A DNA stretch of 64,000 bases, taken from JBBSDP01 sp963754335 (GTDB taxonomy: Bacteria > Planctomycetota > Phycisphaerae > Tepidisphaerales > Tepidisphaeraceae). Position 1 is the first letter of the stretch. Each line of letters begins with the position of its first letter. This document shows, piece after piece, positions 29,239-38,902 of this stretch. The position numbers and the translations under genes are program-made. Below the pieces are notes generated by a model. The model ran no database searches, was not told where the DNA came from, and was given only the letters and a program-made list of their open reading frames with translations. The DNA lies in contig CAVWFQ010000005.1 of assembly GCA_963754335.1 (NCBI GenBank), forward strand, positions 744,001-808,000. Reading direction: 5' to 3'.

Positions 29239-30653
29239 TCAGATTATGGCATGATATTCACTGGGCACCTTCACGCCGCGCCGAACAACTTTCTCCGTCA
29301 TGATGGTGTTGCGCATCAGCAAACAGGAAACAAGGTATGCCGCCGTGCATCCGCCGAGCAGGGGCAAAAGCCCCAGCGGCTGCAATGTCGTTTCGAATGC
29401 AAACACCACGCTTGCCAGCAGAGCGCAGACGCGCCGGCAAAGATCGCCGCCATTCCCACCAGCGCCGCGATCGAAATCTCGACGCCGGCCCCGGGAAACA
29501 GATGCCGGCCCAGCGCTCCCAGCGCCAGTCCCAGGCCGCTGCCGATAGTGAACAAAGGCGCCAACGTTCCTCCGGAGGTGCCGCTGCCCAGCGCGATGGA
29601 CCAGGAGATGAATTTCCACAGACACAGCGTGATCGCAGTCCAGACCGTCCAGCGCATGGTGAGGATATTGCTGATGTTTTCGTATCCGACCCCAAGCGTT
29701 CGGGGTTGGAAATGTCCGATCACGCCGACGAAGACCGCCCCGATCGCCGGCCACCACATCCAATGAATCGGGGTTCGTTCGAAAACATCCTCGACCCAGT
29801 AGACGGCGCGCGTGACTCCGACCGCCGCCACCCCGACCACCGCACCGACCGCCAGGTAGACCGACAGCGCCGCAAGCGACGGCTGGTTCGGCGCCGGGAG
29901 CTCGAAAACCGGATACTGCATCTGCATGGCGAATCTCGCCCCCGCGGCGATCGTGGCTGCCAGCGCCACCGGCAAAAAAGATCGTGGCCGAAACTCGAAC
30001 AGGAGCAATTCAATCGCCAGGAGAACGGCGGCCACCGGGCTGCCGAAGGTTGCCGCCATTCCCGCCGCCGCCCCCGCCGCCAGCAGCGTTTTTCGCTCCG
30101 CCGCGGTAGTGGTGAGGACTTGCCCCACCACCGATCCCAATGCCCCGCCGGTCGCGATGATCGGCCCCTCCGCCCCGAACGGCCCGCCGGTGCCAATCGC
30201 AACCGCAGCCGACAGTGGCTTGAGGAATGTCAGGCGGGCGGGAATCCGACTCTCTTTGGTGAGCACCTGCTCCATGGCCTCGGGAATCCCATGACCGCGA
30301 ATTCCCGCCGAGCCGAAACGCGCCATCAGCCCGACGACAATTCCTCCGGCCACGCAGACGCCGATCACCCACCATCCGAGATGATTCTCCGCCGGAGCCC
30401 GCAGCACCGTCGAATATTTCCCAAAAAACGCGACACTGGTAATGATCGCAATCAAGCACATCAGCCCCTTGGCGATCGCGGCAGCAACCAGCCCCAGCAG
30501 GCAGCTGAGGAACGAAATGTAAACCACGCGCCCGTCCACCAGCGATGCGTGCGGCGACAAACGGGCCGCCGCCAGGGTCGGCCCCAGAGACGGCGAGATC
30601 GGCAGCGCATCGGTCGTGGCGGCCTGTTGCACGGGATGATCCTGATGGGTCAC
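29239..30653 (-). CDS. ClC-type chloride channel/antiporter (frameshifted)
   Basis: ClC signature motifs: GSAGIRGHGIPEAM, GGPFGAEGPIIATGGALGS (selectivity filter GxEGP, with the gating Glu), and GSGTSGGTLAPLFTIGSGLG. The frame breaks near 29425; the next frame continues LLASVVFAFETTLQP, the normal family sequence, to MTEKVVRRGVKVPSEYH. One missing base (probably C in TCTCGCGC) explains it. Total about 470 residues. Starts with GTG at 30653 overlapping the MarR stop (GTGA), so translation is coupled to the regulator. Confidence 0.9.
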
Positions 30654-31162
30654 AAACGTTCCTTTCGTCGGGGCTGCGGGGCATCTTCAAAGAACAGGGC
30701 GGGCGCGCCATCGCCGACTCCCGTTTTTCTCGCCAGCGCTTCCAACAGAACCCGCAACTGCCGGCGCTCCTGCACGGACAGATCCTGCAGCGCCGCCACG
30801 AGTCGGTCCTGCGCGGCCGCCGGAGCACCGCGCAGCAGCGTTCTTCCCTTAGCGGTCAGCGCCAGCTTGACCATTCGCCCATCTGCTTTTGATCGTGACC
30901 GTCGAACGAGCTTTCGATCCACCAGTTTCTTCGCCACCACTGAAACCGAGCTTTGATGCGTATGTGTCCGTTCTGCCAGCTGGTTCACGGAAATACCTTT
31001 CGCGGAGCCCAGCTTCTGAAGCACAAACAATTGTGCTCCGCTGAGTCCGACGCGTTTCACGGCTCGCCGGTCATACGTGCGCAGTGCCTGGACAATCCGC
31101 CGGATGGAATCCAGCACGCCCCGCACATCGGGCCCGGGGTCGGTATTTATATGGGATACCAT
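30650..31162 (-). CDS. MarR family transcriptional regulator
   Basis: 170 residues. Winged-helix core: LSGAQLFVLQKLGSAKGISV, NQLAERTHTHQSSVSVVAKK (recognition helix) and RRSRSKADGRMVKLALTAKG (wing). The C-terminal helix serves dimerisation. It is the first gene of a two-gene unit with the ClC channel and probably controls it. A perfect palindrome overlaps the start codon and is a likely autoregulatory operator. Confidence 0.9.
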   Translation of the reverse strand: MVSHINTDPGPDVRGVLDSIRRIVQALRTYDRRAVKRVGLSGAQLFVLQKLGSAKGISVNQLAERTHTHQSSVSVVAKKLVDRKLVRRSRSKADGRMVKLALTAKGRTLLRGAPAAAQDRLVAALQDLSVQERRQLRVLLEALARKTGVGDGAPALFFEDAPQPRRKERL

Positions 31163-31166
31163 ATAA
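31147..31166. promoter_or_regulatory. Palindromic operator at the marR start
   Basis: TTATATGG (31147-31154) and CCATATAA (31159-31166) form a perfect inverted repeat with a four-base spacer. The ATG of marR (31160-31162 on the plus strand as CAT) lies inside it. MarR dimers usually bind such sites of 16-20 bases, so this may be the operator; a leaderless transcript or a slightly later true start are also possible. Confidence 0.55.
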
Positions 31167-31596
31167 TTCTCAGATCATCGTAGGTGCTGCCCAACGATTT
31201 GCCAATCCTCGGAAGCGGGATCGAGCCTGCGACGGCGACGAAGATCACCGCGCCGATCACGACGGGTGCGGTTTCGGAGGGTCGACGCCCTTCTGATCTC
31301 GACGGGCACCTCTTTAGCGCGCCGACGAAATCCGGCCCGGACATTGCAGGACGAATTTGATCTCTATGGGCGTCTGCGCTCGGGTGCTGTCGAGCGCCTG
31401 CACAGCAAGGGGCGGCACGCGATGGGAGTCGTCATTGCCTTACCTCCAAGCCAGGGGACGCATTCCTGTGCGCGTCCCTTACGACCGCGACTTCACAAAC
31501 GTCTTCCCAATCGGGCGAGGATGCACTCTTGCTGATTCGTCGCGCAGCGTCAGCGGCGGCGGCACTTCAGCGCATCGTCGCCTTGGCCGCCGCCGT
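31163..31596. other. Intergenic stretch without a recognisable gene
   Basis: About 430 bases with only low-quality overlapping frames on both strands and no ribosome site followed by a protein-like sequence. The left end holds the marR operator. It may contain decayed coding sequence. Confidence 0.5.
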
Positions 31597-31683
31597 TCAC
31601 CGCAAGGAAATGCCCCAGATCGATAGGGCAATGATCGCCACGACCCCAGCCAGATAAATTCCGGCAATCCGAAAACGTCGCAT
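31597..31683 (-). CDS. Tiny membrane peptide
   Basis: 28 residues: basic start MRRFR, one hydrophobic helix (IAGIYLAGVVAIIALSIWGI), basic end. GGAG lies eight bases before ATG. It follows the flavocytochrome gene by 34 bases on the same strand and could be an accessory subunit of it. Very short, so uncertain. Confidence 0.35.
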   Translation of the reverse strand: MRRFRIAGIYLAGVVAIIALSIWGISLR

Positions 31684-31717
31684 AAATAAACTCCAGTCGA
31701 GAGACCACTCCAAAACA

Positions 31718-33160
31718 TCAGAGTCCAAAACATTCAGCATGGATCCTGTTGGAATTGACCCCGGCTCGTCGAAGGCCTGTGATCAGTGACGCCATCATGC
31801 GTGGCGGACAACATATGAAAAATGTCTTACCAGAGAGATTGGGACAGATGAGCTGCACGAGCGGCGCATCGAGTCGCCCTGGCAGACCGTGCCAGCCATC
31901 GGGTGCGCGTGACAAGACGTGAACCACCCTCAGGGAGGGTGTACTGCCGCCTTCGATCGCTTCGAGTTCTTTGCGAAACACGATCGCGCACGGCTCGCGA
32001 TTGGCATAGATCAGAAGCACGCGGCGGGCCTCTCCGCGATCACGCATGTATCGCAACATGCTCATCAGCGGTGTGATGCCCACTCCGGCCGCGATGAAAA
32101 CCAGGTCATTGCAGTCACGATGGAAAAGGTGGGAGAACCGCCCGAACGGCCCATGGACAGAGACAAGGTCGCCGGGCGAAAGCTCGCCGATTGTCGTTGT
32201 GAAGTTGCTGCTCTCCTTGACGGTCAGGCTGATTCGCCCGTCGCGCACCGGGCTGGAGGCAATCGTGAACAGGTGCTCTTCGGCAAGGACGGATCCGCTC
32301 AGCGGCCGAAGAAACTGGAACTGGCCGGGGGCAAAATCGAGCCGGTTGCCGACTGGCGGTTCAAGATTCAGCGTCCAAACGCCCGGCGCTTCGCGGTGGA
32401 CCGTACGAACTTTGTATGGCTTGCGTGCCAGCATGTACTGTTGAGCGAAGCGATGATGGAACCAGGCGCTCCACGCAACCAGAGGCAGGGAGATCCAGAC
32501 AAGCCTCACACCCAAAGGGGCAAGGTCGTCGCCAACCGCCAGGCTATGCACCAATGCGAGCCCGAGAATCGCAAAGGCGACAACATTGTGAATCAAGAGC
32601 CAGGTCTCATATCGCAACTGAAGAACGCGCCGACCTACAGCAACGCCGGCGTGGGCCAGGAGCAGCAGGATTGCGATTCGACCCGCCCAGATCCGCCAGT
32701 GGACTCCCCAGCGCGTCAATAATCCCCAACCTTCCACAGGAGCCAGAAGGAACGGATGAGCGCACAGCAGGCAGACTGCAACGACGGCCATTCCTTTGTG
32801 AAATATCAAGATCGCATCCAGTCCAAAGGGCGCTTCGATCCATCGGAATCGCGCCATCAGGAGGAATTGCAGGGAGAGGATTGAGAAAGCCACCACCGCG
32901 CAGTTCACGGCCACCTTGACCATCGGCGGATGATCGGAGGGGGGCGAGGCGACGGCGAAAAGGAGCAGCGGAGCCAACACCAGGAGCGGGTATGCGAGGC
33001 ACAGCATTGTTCCCCAGGTTTTTCGGGCAAACCAGGGCGCTTGCCATGGCGGGGCGCAAACAAGTTCTGCTTTTCTGCAGGCGGCGTCACATCGCGACCA
33101 TCGACTTCCCCTACGCCTTTCCAAAACTGCCAGAACTGTTTGCCTGTTTTCCGTTCTCAT
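31718..33160 (-). CDS. Ferric-reductase-like flavocytochrome (FRE/NOX type)
   Basis: About 480 residues from ATG 33160 (GGAG five bases upstream); ATG 33217 is an alternative, and longer frames run into the sigma-factor gene. N-terminal half: several membrane spans of the ferric reductase type with paired His (HKGMAVVAVCLLCAHPFLL, LLAHAGVAVG, LLIHNVVAFAILGLALVHSL) for two b-haems. C-terminal half: FAD domain (FAPGQFQFLRP, EEHLFTIASSP) and NAD domain (LVFIAAGVGITPLMSML). It should move electrons from NADH across the membrane to an acceptor such as ferric iron or oxygen. Confidence 0.85.
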   Translation of the reverse strand: MRTENRQTVLAVLERRRGSRWSRCDAACRKAELVCAPPWQAPWFARKTWGTMLCLAYPLLVLAPLLLFAVASPPSDHPPMVKVAVNCAVVAFSILSLQFLLMARFRWIEAPFGLDAILIFHKGMAVVAVCLLCAHPFLLAPVEGWGLLTRWGVHWRIWAGRIAILLLLAHAGVAVGRRVLQLRYETWLLIHNVVAFAILGLALVHSLAVGDDLAPLGVRLVWISLPLVAWSAWFHHRFAQQYMLARKPYKVRTVHREAPGVWTLNLEPPVGNRLDFAPGQFQFLRPLSGSVLAEEHLFTIASSPVRDGRISLTVKESSNFTTTIGELSPGDLVSVHGPFGRFSHLFHRDCNDLVFIAAGVGITPLMSMLRYMRDRGEARRVLLIYANREPCAIVFRKELEAIEGGSTPSLRVVHVLSRAPDGWHGLPGRLDAPLVQLICPNLSGKTFFICCPPRMMASLITGLRRAGVNSNRIHAECFGL

Positions 33161-33384
33161 CAGCACTCCGATCAACCTGTCGCCGTTGACCAACGGCATC
33201 AACCGACTCTGAGACATTGCCACGGCCGTTTTTATTCCCCTGAAATGTTTTGCGGACGGATGGTGACCGGATCGGCGCGGGCTACAATGGCGGGCGGGAA
33301 GCGTCCGCTTGCCTGATCGGGAATAAATCGCAGTCTGCCCAAGTCTGGAGGGGAGAGGAGATCGGACGGAGGAGTTTGCTCGGG

Positions 33385-33901
33385 ATGTCGGACACGACCG
33401 CACGATTCGAGCAAGTCGTCCTGGTTCACCTGGACGCGGCGTATAACCTCGCGCACTGGCTGACGAAAAATGGACCCGATGCCCAGGACGTTGTGCAGGA
33501 TGCCTGCGTTCGCGCTTTGCGCTCGTTCGATCAGTTCCACGGCGGCGACGCGCGAGCGTGGCTGCTGACGATCGTCCGAAACGTCTCTTACACTTTCCTG
33601 ACTGCGCAAAGCGGTGGTGAAATACGATGATGATCTTCATGAACCCGTCGCCGATGATCTCGATCCGCAATTGATTATGGCGCGTTCGGCGGACGCCGAC
33701 CGCGTCCACCACGCCATCGAGCAACTGCCGAACGAGCTTCGCACCGTAATTGTGCTGCGCGAAATGGAGGAGTTGTCATACAAGGAGATCGCGGGAGTGA
33801 CGGGCCTGCCGATCGGCACGGTAATGTCGCGTCTCTCCCGAGGCCGCGAGCGTCTTGCCAAGTCATTAACCGAGTCAACGGAGGTTGAAAAAACGATATG
33901 A
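33385..33901 (+). CDS. ECF RNA polymerase sigma factor (frameshifted)
   Basis: Region 2: EQVVLVHLDAAYNLAHWLTK and PDAQDVVQDACVRALRSFDQ, followed by ARAWLLTIVRNVSYTFL. The frame breaks near 33600; the next frame continues with KYDDDLHEP and region 4: IEQLPNELRTVIVLREMEE, LSYKEIAGVTGLPIGTVMSR, LSRGRERLAKSL. Read through about 172 residues, normal for ECF sigma. Stop overlaps the anti-sigma start (ATGA). Divergent from the flavocytochrome gene. Confidence 0.9.
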
Positions 33902-34678
33902 ACTGCCAGGACCACCGGGAACTCATTCATGCATACGCCGACGACGAGCTCGACGTCGCCAGTGCGCGCCTGCTCGATGCCCATTTGCGCGAGTGCCCTT
34001 CGTGCCGTGGAGCGTTTGCAGCGGCCAAGGCTGTAAAGACTGCCGTAGCGAATCCCGCGCTGTCATCACAGAGCCCCGACCGACCTGCGCCGGCAGATTC
34101 TCAGGTCCACTCGCCGTGATCGTGCGACCGCTTCAGCGGCCAAACGCTGGCGGATACCGTGGCTTCCACTTGGCCTGGCGGCGTCAATTCTCATCATCGG
34201 TCTGGCCACTTATTCATACTTCGGCCGCCCGCAACATTCGCAGTTTGCGATGGACGAACAAGAGATACTGGATTCGCACATTCGTTCCCTGCAATCGCCG
34301 GAGGAAACGCATCTGTACGATGTAAAATCGACTGACCAGCACACGGTGAAGCCCTGGTTCGACCAGCACATCGATTTCTCGCCCACCGTAAAGCAGCTTT
34401 CGGCCGATGGGTTTCCGCTGCTGGGCGGCCGGCTCGATTACGTTCACGACCACCCCGTCGCCGCTCTGGTCTACGGCCGAGCAAAACACAAGATCAACGT
34501 ATTTATCTGGCCACGTGAGTCTGGCCAAGGCACTTCCGCCGATCGCGGCTTCAATATCATCCACTGGAGCAGGGATGGCATGACCTACTGGGTGGTTTCA
34601 GATCTGAATACGACAGAGCTCCAACAGTTTACAAACCTGATTCAAGGGAATGTTCCTCCAGCGACGCTACCGCGCTGA
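33898..34678 (+). CDS. Membrane anti-sigma factor with zf-HC2 domain (frameshifted)
   Basis: The N-terminus is a zinc-finger anti-sigma domain: CQDHRELIHAYADDELD then HLRECPSC. The frame breaks near 34062; the next frame reads HHRAPTDLRRQILRST, then a membrane helix (WLPLGLAASILIIGLATYSYF) and an extracytoplasmic domain ending FTNLIQGNVPPATLPR. About 260 residues in all. It starts in the sigma-factor stop and should hold the sigma factor at the membrane until a signal releases it. Confidence 0.85.
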
Positions 34679-34723
34679 ATTCCACAACATCGTGGTTGGT
34701 AGTCTGGATCGGAGTCGGCTGGC

Positions 34724-35014
34724 TCAGCTCCCGTAAGTAGCGCACTTGGTTCGTTCGAGCATGTGTCGCACCAGGCGCTCACGCCCCCCGACAATGCGCC
34801 GAACGAGGATTTGCCGGTATCCCAATGAACGCAGAAGCCTCACGACGGCCCTGGCCTGGCGGTGGCTCGGCGGCGCGGTGACAAGGGAAAGTTCAACACT
34901 CGCATCCCCCATTGGCTTGGCGATGCAGCACCACTCGTAAGGCTCCCCATACGCCCAGGCCTCGCTTCCAACGCGAATCAATGCCGGTGAGGTGCACTGG
35001 AATTGACCTTCCAT
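34724..35014 (-). CDS. Small hypothetical protein
   Basis: 96 residues, partly basic at the C-terminus (GYRQILVRRIVGGRERLVRH). Its ATG lies inside the 3' end of the upstream broken propeller gene. Sequence looks protein-like but no family is recognised. A shadow frame cannot be excluded. Confidence 0.4.
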   Translation of the reverse strand: MEGQFQCTSPALIRVGSEAWAYGEPYEWCCIAKPMGDASVELSLVTAPPSHRQARAVVRLLRSLGYRQILVRRIVGGRERLVRHMLERTKCATYGS

Positions 35015-35715
35015 ATATTGAGCGCGTTAGTCAGATCATCCGCCGCCGCGAAACTTACTTGTTTCCCACTGGGCGCGCGGACTGCGATGCCGAAGGCGCC
35101 GCCTTCGCCGCTTGAGTCCACCGGTGTTTCGGCGACGAATTGGCCCGTTTGCGTGAACTCCACCAATTCGCTCGGCTGTGTCGGATCGGCGTTGATTGCA
35201 TCGCCGTTGGAAGTGATCAAGTCGCCATTCGGCGCCAAAACCAAACCCAGCGGGCCGTGCAGGTGGGCGGCGTCCTGATAGATCAACGTTCCCTTGCCGG
35301 AGTCGGTGTCGCGCTTCAACGCGTCGGAAATGGCATAGACGGCGTTGTCGTCGGGGGATGCCACGAACAGTTCGTCGCGTGCGGCGTCGAACACCAGTCC
35401 CGTGGGTCCAACCAACAGTGCAGCGATGTTGGGCGCGGTGGCGTATCCTGAGGCGATCTGAGTTTGATTCAAGATCGTCGCGGTGTCATTTTTCGCCGAC
35501 AGGCTGAGTTGCAGTCGGGTGACGGCCCCGCTCAGCACATTGGAGACGAGCACATCGCCCGCCGACAGCGGCCCGCCGGCGGCGAAGCCCCTGGGAACAA
35601 ACGCAACGCCATACGGATTTACGTCGCCGTTGGACGGAGCCGTCGTGCCGGTCACCAAATTTGAGACGGGCAATTCGGGAAGCAGCGCCACCCGTCGGAT
35701 CTGAAATAGAGCCAA
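34978..35715 (-). pseudogene. NHL/SMP-30-like beta-propeller protein, 5' truncated
   Basis: About 245 residues of a secreted propeller: GDVNPYGVAFVPRGFAAGGP, GDVLVSNVLSGAV, GPTGLVFDAARDELFVAS, GPLGLVLAPNGDLITSNGD. Relatives begin with a signal peptide and a few more residues; here the frame starts abruptly at a TTG with no signal, directly joined to another broken secreted-protein gene. Probably a deletion-fusion remnant or a misassembly. Confidence 0.55.
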
Positions 35716-36230
35716 CGGCTTTTTCGACGAATCCTGTCTCCGAAAACGGAGCGCCGGAATAAACGTCGAAGGTGTTCACGGGCGTCGTGGGATAAAACTC
35801 GGAATTTCCGAAGACCTGTGCAGGGGAGTCGGTGCTGGTGAACACAAAGCCGCCGAGCGACTTGCCCGCTTTGACCTGTGCGGTTGTGGAGACCCATTGA
35901 ATCGCAAATCCATCGGCAGCACCCATATTGGTGATCTTGTCGGTCCAGCCTGCCGGAGAAGTTACGGTCAGCGGAGGGGTAGCAAGAAAATCCTCGTCCG
36001 GCAGCCAGGCATACCAGAAGGTGCACTTGATTCGATTTGCTCGCCGGCTCCGCGGTTGCGCTATCGCGGTTTTGGCGGTCGCGGGTATCCCACCAGATCA
36101 CCGCTCAGCACCTCCGTCACTTCGAGTTGAGCACGTAAATCGCCATTGCTCGCCTGCCCGAGTTCTGACCCACCTCGCACGCGAAATTTCACGTCAATTC
36201 CAGACACGGGAATATTTCGGGAGGCCGCGC
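35700..36230 (-). pseudogene. Frame-broken secreted protein gene
   Basis: Leftward, one frame reads SGIDVKFRVRGGSELGQASN and GDLRAQLEVTEVLSGDL, then the frame changes near 36080-36010 and continues WYAWLPDEDFLATPPLTVTS, GWTDKITNMGAADGFAIQWV and SLGGFVFTSTDSPAQVFGNS. The sequence resembles beta-sandwich surface proteins of planctomycetes. No clear start codon or signal peptide remains. It runs directly into the truncated propeller gene. Confidence 0.45.
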
Positions 36231-36287
36231 AGTCTGTGCAGTGTCAGCAGACCGGAACCTAAGTCTTACCGCGTTAAAGGAGTTCAC

Positions 36288-36680
36288 ATGCGACATATCG
36301 CGTTTACAACGGCCGGCGCTCTTTTCGCCGCAACTTCAATCACCTATGGGCTTCACCGCGCAGCTAACTTGATCGTGCCCAGTGATCCGCCGCCGATGAC
36401 AGTTGCGGCTCCTGCCGTGGCGTCAGCGCCGGTGAAAGTGGAAATCGACAATTTCAACTTCAAGCCAAGTGAATTGACGATCGCGGTTGGCGCCTCGGTG
36501 ACCTGGGTGAATCACGATGACGTGCCCCATACGGCCACGAGCAAGGATGTCACGCCGGGGTTCGACTCCAAAGCGCTCGATACCGACGACAGCTACTCGT
36601 TCAAGTTCACTACTCCCGGCGTCTACCACTACTACTGCAAAGTCCATCCGCACATGACGGGAACGATCACCGTCAAGTGA
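36288..36680 (+). CDS. Cupredoxin (plastocyanin-like), exported
   Basis: 130 residues with AAAGGAG before ATG 36288. A hydrophobic N-terminus (FTTAGALFAATSITYGL) serves as signal or anchor. The cupredoxin domain begins VKVEIDNFNFKPSELTIAVG; type-1 copper ligands are in NHDDVPHTAT (His) and HYYCKVHPHMTGTI (Cys, His, Met). It probably carries electrons in the periplasm. Confidence 0.9.
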   Translation: MRHIAFTTAGALFAATSITYGLHRAANLIVPSDPPPMTVAAPAVASAPVKVEIDNFNFKPSELTIAVGASVTWVNHDDVPHTATSKDVTPGFDSKALDTDDSYSFKFTTPGVYHYYCKVHPHMTGTITVK

Positions 36681-36787
36681 GGCCGTCTCGCAATAAATGA
36701 GCGTGCGCGAGTACGCACACGCACGGCGGCAACACTGCCCTACGGGACAGTGACTAAAAGTGCATTCACAACGACAGGAGAATTCCC

Positions 36788-37745
36788 ATGTCAGACTTAC
36801 TTGATCAGAACGACTCGACCGACGGCGTTGACCGGCGCGGCTTCCTTAAATGCATGGCTTGGGCCGGGGCCGGTGTGGTGTGGGCCATGAAAGGGGGCAT
36901 CCTGCAGTCCCAGGTCCTCGGAGCACGGGTCGGCGCACAGAACTGGCGCGGACTTCACATTCGCGCAGATCAGCGACAGCCATGTCGGCTTCAACAAAGG
37001 GACATACAGCGACGTCGTCGGCACCTTCCAATTGGCGGTTTCGCGAATCAATGCGTTGCCGACGGCGCCGGGGCTCGTGCTCCACACCGGCGACCTTACG
37101 CATCTCTCCAAGCCAAAAGAGTTTGACACGGTCGAGCAGGTCATGAAATCGATCAAGACTGAGCGCTCTTTCTACGTGCCCGGCGAGCATGATTACTTTG
37201 TGGACAACGGCGTGCAGTACCTCGAACGATTCGGAAAAGGCACACTCGGCGCCGGCTGGCACAGCTTTGACTACAAAGGCGTCCACTTCATGGGCCTGGT
37301 CAATGTCGCGAATCTCGCCAACGGCAAGACGGCACTGGGCGTGCTCGGAAATGAACAGCTCGCCTGGATGAAAAAAGACGTGGCCGGCCTTGGTGACAGC
37401 ACGCCGATCGTGGTCTTCGCGCACGTGCCACTTTGGACCGTCTATCCCGAATGGGGTTGGGGCACGGAAGACAGCGCTCGAGCGCTCGGCCATCTCAAGC
37501 GATTCGGATCCGTCAGCGTGCTCAATGGGCACATTCATCAGATCCTCCAGAAGGTGGAGGGGAACGTGACATTTCACACCGCGCGCTCGACGGCCTTCCC
37601 GCAGCCGGAGCCGGGCAAGGCTGAGTCGCCGGGGCCGATGAAAAACATCGCCGCGAGCAGGCTCAAGAGCATGCTCGGCCTGACCCAGGTGAATTACCGT
37701 CAGAGCGGCGGGTACCTGGCCATCGTGGATTCGACTCTGGACTGA
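36788..37745 (+). CDS. Tat-exported metallophosphoesterase (frameshifted)
   Basis: A twin-arginine leader (DRRGFLKCMAWAGAGVVW) comes first. The frame breaks near 36943; the next frame begins GADFTFAQISDSHVGFNKGT. Metallophosphoesterase motifs: ISDSHVG, LHTGDLTH, VPGEHDYF (variant of GNHD), VFAHVPLW and VLNGHIHQ. About 318 residues. Acts outside the cytoplasm on a phosphoester, unknown which. The preceding 100 bases carry no other gene. Confidence 0.85.
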
Positions 37746-37828
37746 CCGACCCTTTCCGACAACTAAACTAAACCGTCGACCCCCTTGTGGGGGCAGCGCT
37801 AAACACTTTTTCCAACAGGAGAGACATT

Positions 37829-38122
37829 ATGTTCCGCAAATTCATTCGTGTTTCTGTCGCAGTTCTGATCCCAACTTTCACCACCGCCATTCTCGGCGGC
37901 TGCACTCCCACACGCGGCGGTGGATCCGCCGCAATCGACCCCGGCGGGTCACAGTTCACGGGCGAAATAGATAGTGAAGCCTGGCTCCCAAACGCCCAGA
38001 CCGCGTCCAACAGGGAATCGCTACCGCCGGCTCAGACAGCGAGCAGTCACTCTGCGTACCAGCGAATTCATCGCGATTCTTGCCACAAGCAATTTCGAAG
38101 GGTTGTTCCCCTCGTGATCTGA
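37829..38122 (+). CDS. Small putative lipoprotein
   Basis: 97 residues from ATG 37829, preceded by AGGAGAG. Signal peptide with lipobox: VAVLIPTFTTAILGGC, so the mature protein would begin with a lipidated Cys followed by a Gly-rich linker. The rest is low in structure and may be out of frame toward the end. Function unknown. Confidence 0.55.
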   Translation: MFRKFIRVSVAVLIPTFTTAILGGCTPTRGGGSAAIDPGGSQFTGEIDSEAWLPNAQTASNRESLPPAQTASSHSAYQRIHRDSCHKQFRRVVPLVI

Positions 38123-38141
38123 AGAACTGAAAGAACAATTG

Positions 38142-38269
38142 ATGACACGTTACTCATTCAGAAAAACGGTCATCATTTTTCTGCCTGGCGCATTAGCGCT
38201 GACCGGACACGGGTTCGTCGCCGCGCGGCGCATGCTAACGAGATCGCCTCGAATGTAGGAACGTTGTGA
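38142..38269 (+). CDS. Tiny secreted peptide (frame break)
   Basis: Starts MTRYSFRKTVIIFLPGALAL, a signal-peptide-like leader. The first frame stops at 38256-38258. A one-base change in GCCGCGCGG near 38218 would give AAAHANEIASNVGTL and stop at 38267-38269, which reads more like a mature peptide. Weak ribosome site; low confidence. Confidence 0.3.
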
Positions 38270-38306
38270 CCAACTCCGAATAATATTCCAGTCGCCTGCA
38301 CCGGAG

Positions 38307-38783
38307 ATGAAGATGACAGTGACTGCAAGAACAGCCGCCGCAGCCCAAATGGGTACTCGCTCAAACGTCGATCGCTGGCCACTTACGCGCATGTTGATTT
38401 TCCTCCTCGCCAATGGCTTCGCCGGACTGGCGATCGATATTCGCGTCGAGCACGTCGATGTCGTCCATGAACACGCCGTTGCGTGGCTACCGATTATCTA
38501 CTCCTGCGTAACGGCGGTTGCATGCCTTGCAGCATTTATCTATTGGAACAAGACAGCACGCCTCATCATGCTCTCGCTTTTCCTCCTGGCGTTCATTATT
38601 GGCGGCATGGGCTTTTACTTTCACAATCACGGCAATCTCAAGGAAGTCGTAAAAAGCTCCATTAACGCCTGGGCGGATCCCAGAATGAACCATCCGGATG
38701 GGCCACCACAAGTTGCGCCCCTTGCCTTTGGCGGGCTCGGCGTAATCGGAATCCTCGCTTCGCTTCGGCGATTCAATTCTTAA
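38307..38783 (+). CDS. Multi-span membrane protein, unknown function
   Basis: 158 residues with four likely spans: LTRMLIFLLANGFAGLAIDI, AWLPIIYSCVTAVACLAAFI, LIMLSLFLLAFIIGGMGFYF and a C-terminal APLAFGGLGVIGILASL. His residues between the spans (HVDVVHEHAVAW, FHNHGN) could bind haem or metal. No family recognised. Confidence 0.65.
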   Translation: MKMTVTARTAAAAQMGTRSNVDRWPLTRMLIFLLANGFAGLAIDIRVEHVDVVHEHAVAWLPIIYSCVTAVACLAAFIYWNKTARLIMLSLFLLAFIIGGMGFYFHNHGNLKEVVKSSINAWADPRMNHPDGPPQVAPLAFGGLGVIGILASLRRFNS

Positions 38784-38902
38784 GCTCAACTATCCATGCG
38801 CAAAACACTGAGTTGCCGACCTCCGGTATTCGGAATCTGCCAGACGGCGTTATTGTGCAAAGTGGACAAGCACATCGCCGTCAAGTAGGCAGGGAATATC
38901 CA

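Noticed and set aside
29337..30956. 539-codon plus-strand frame
   Set aside because: Arg/Pro-rich antisense shadow of the ClC and MarR genes.
31718..33724. 668-residue version of the flavocytochrome
   Set aside because: The extra N-terminal 188 residues are antisense to the sigma-factor gene; a start at 33160 has a ribosome site.
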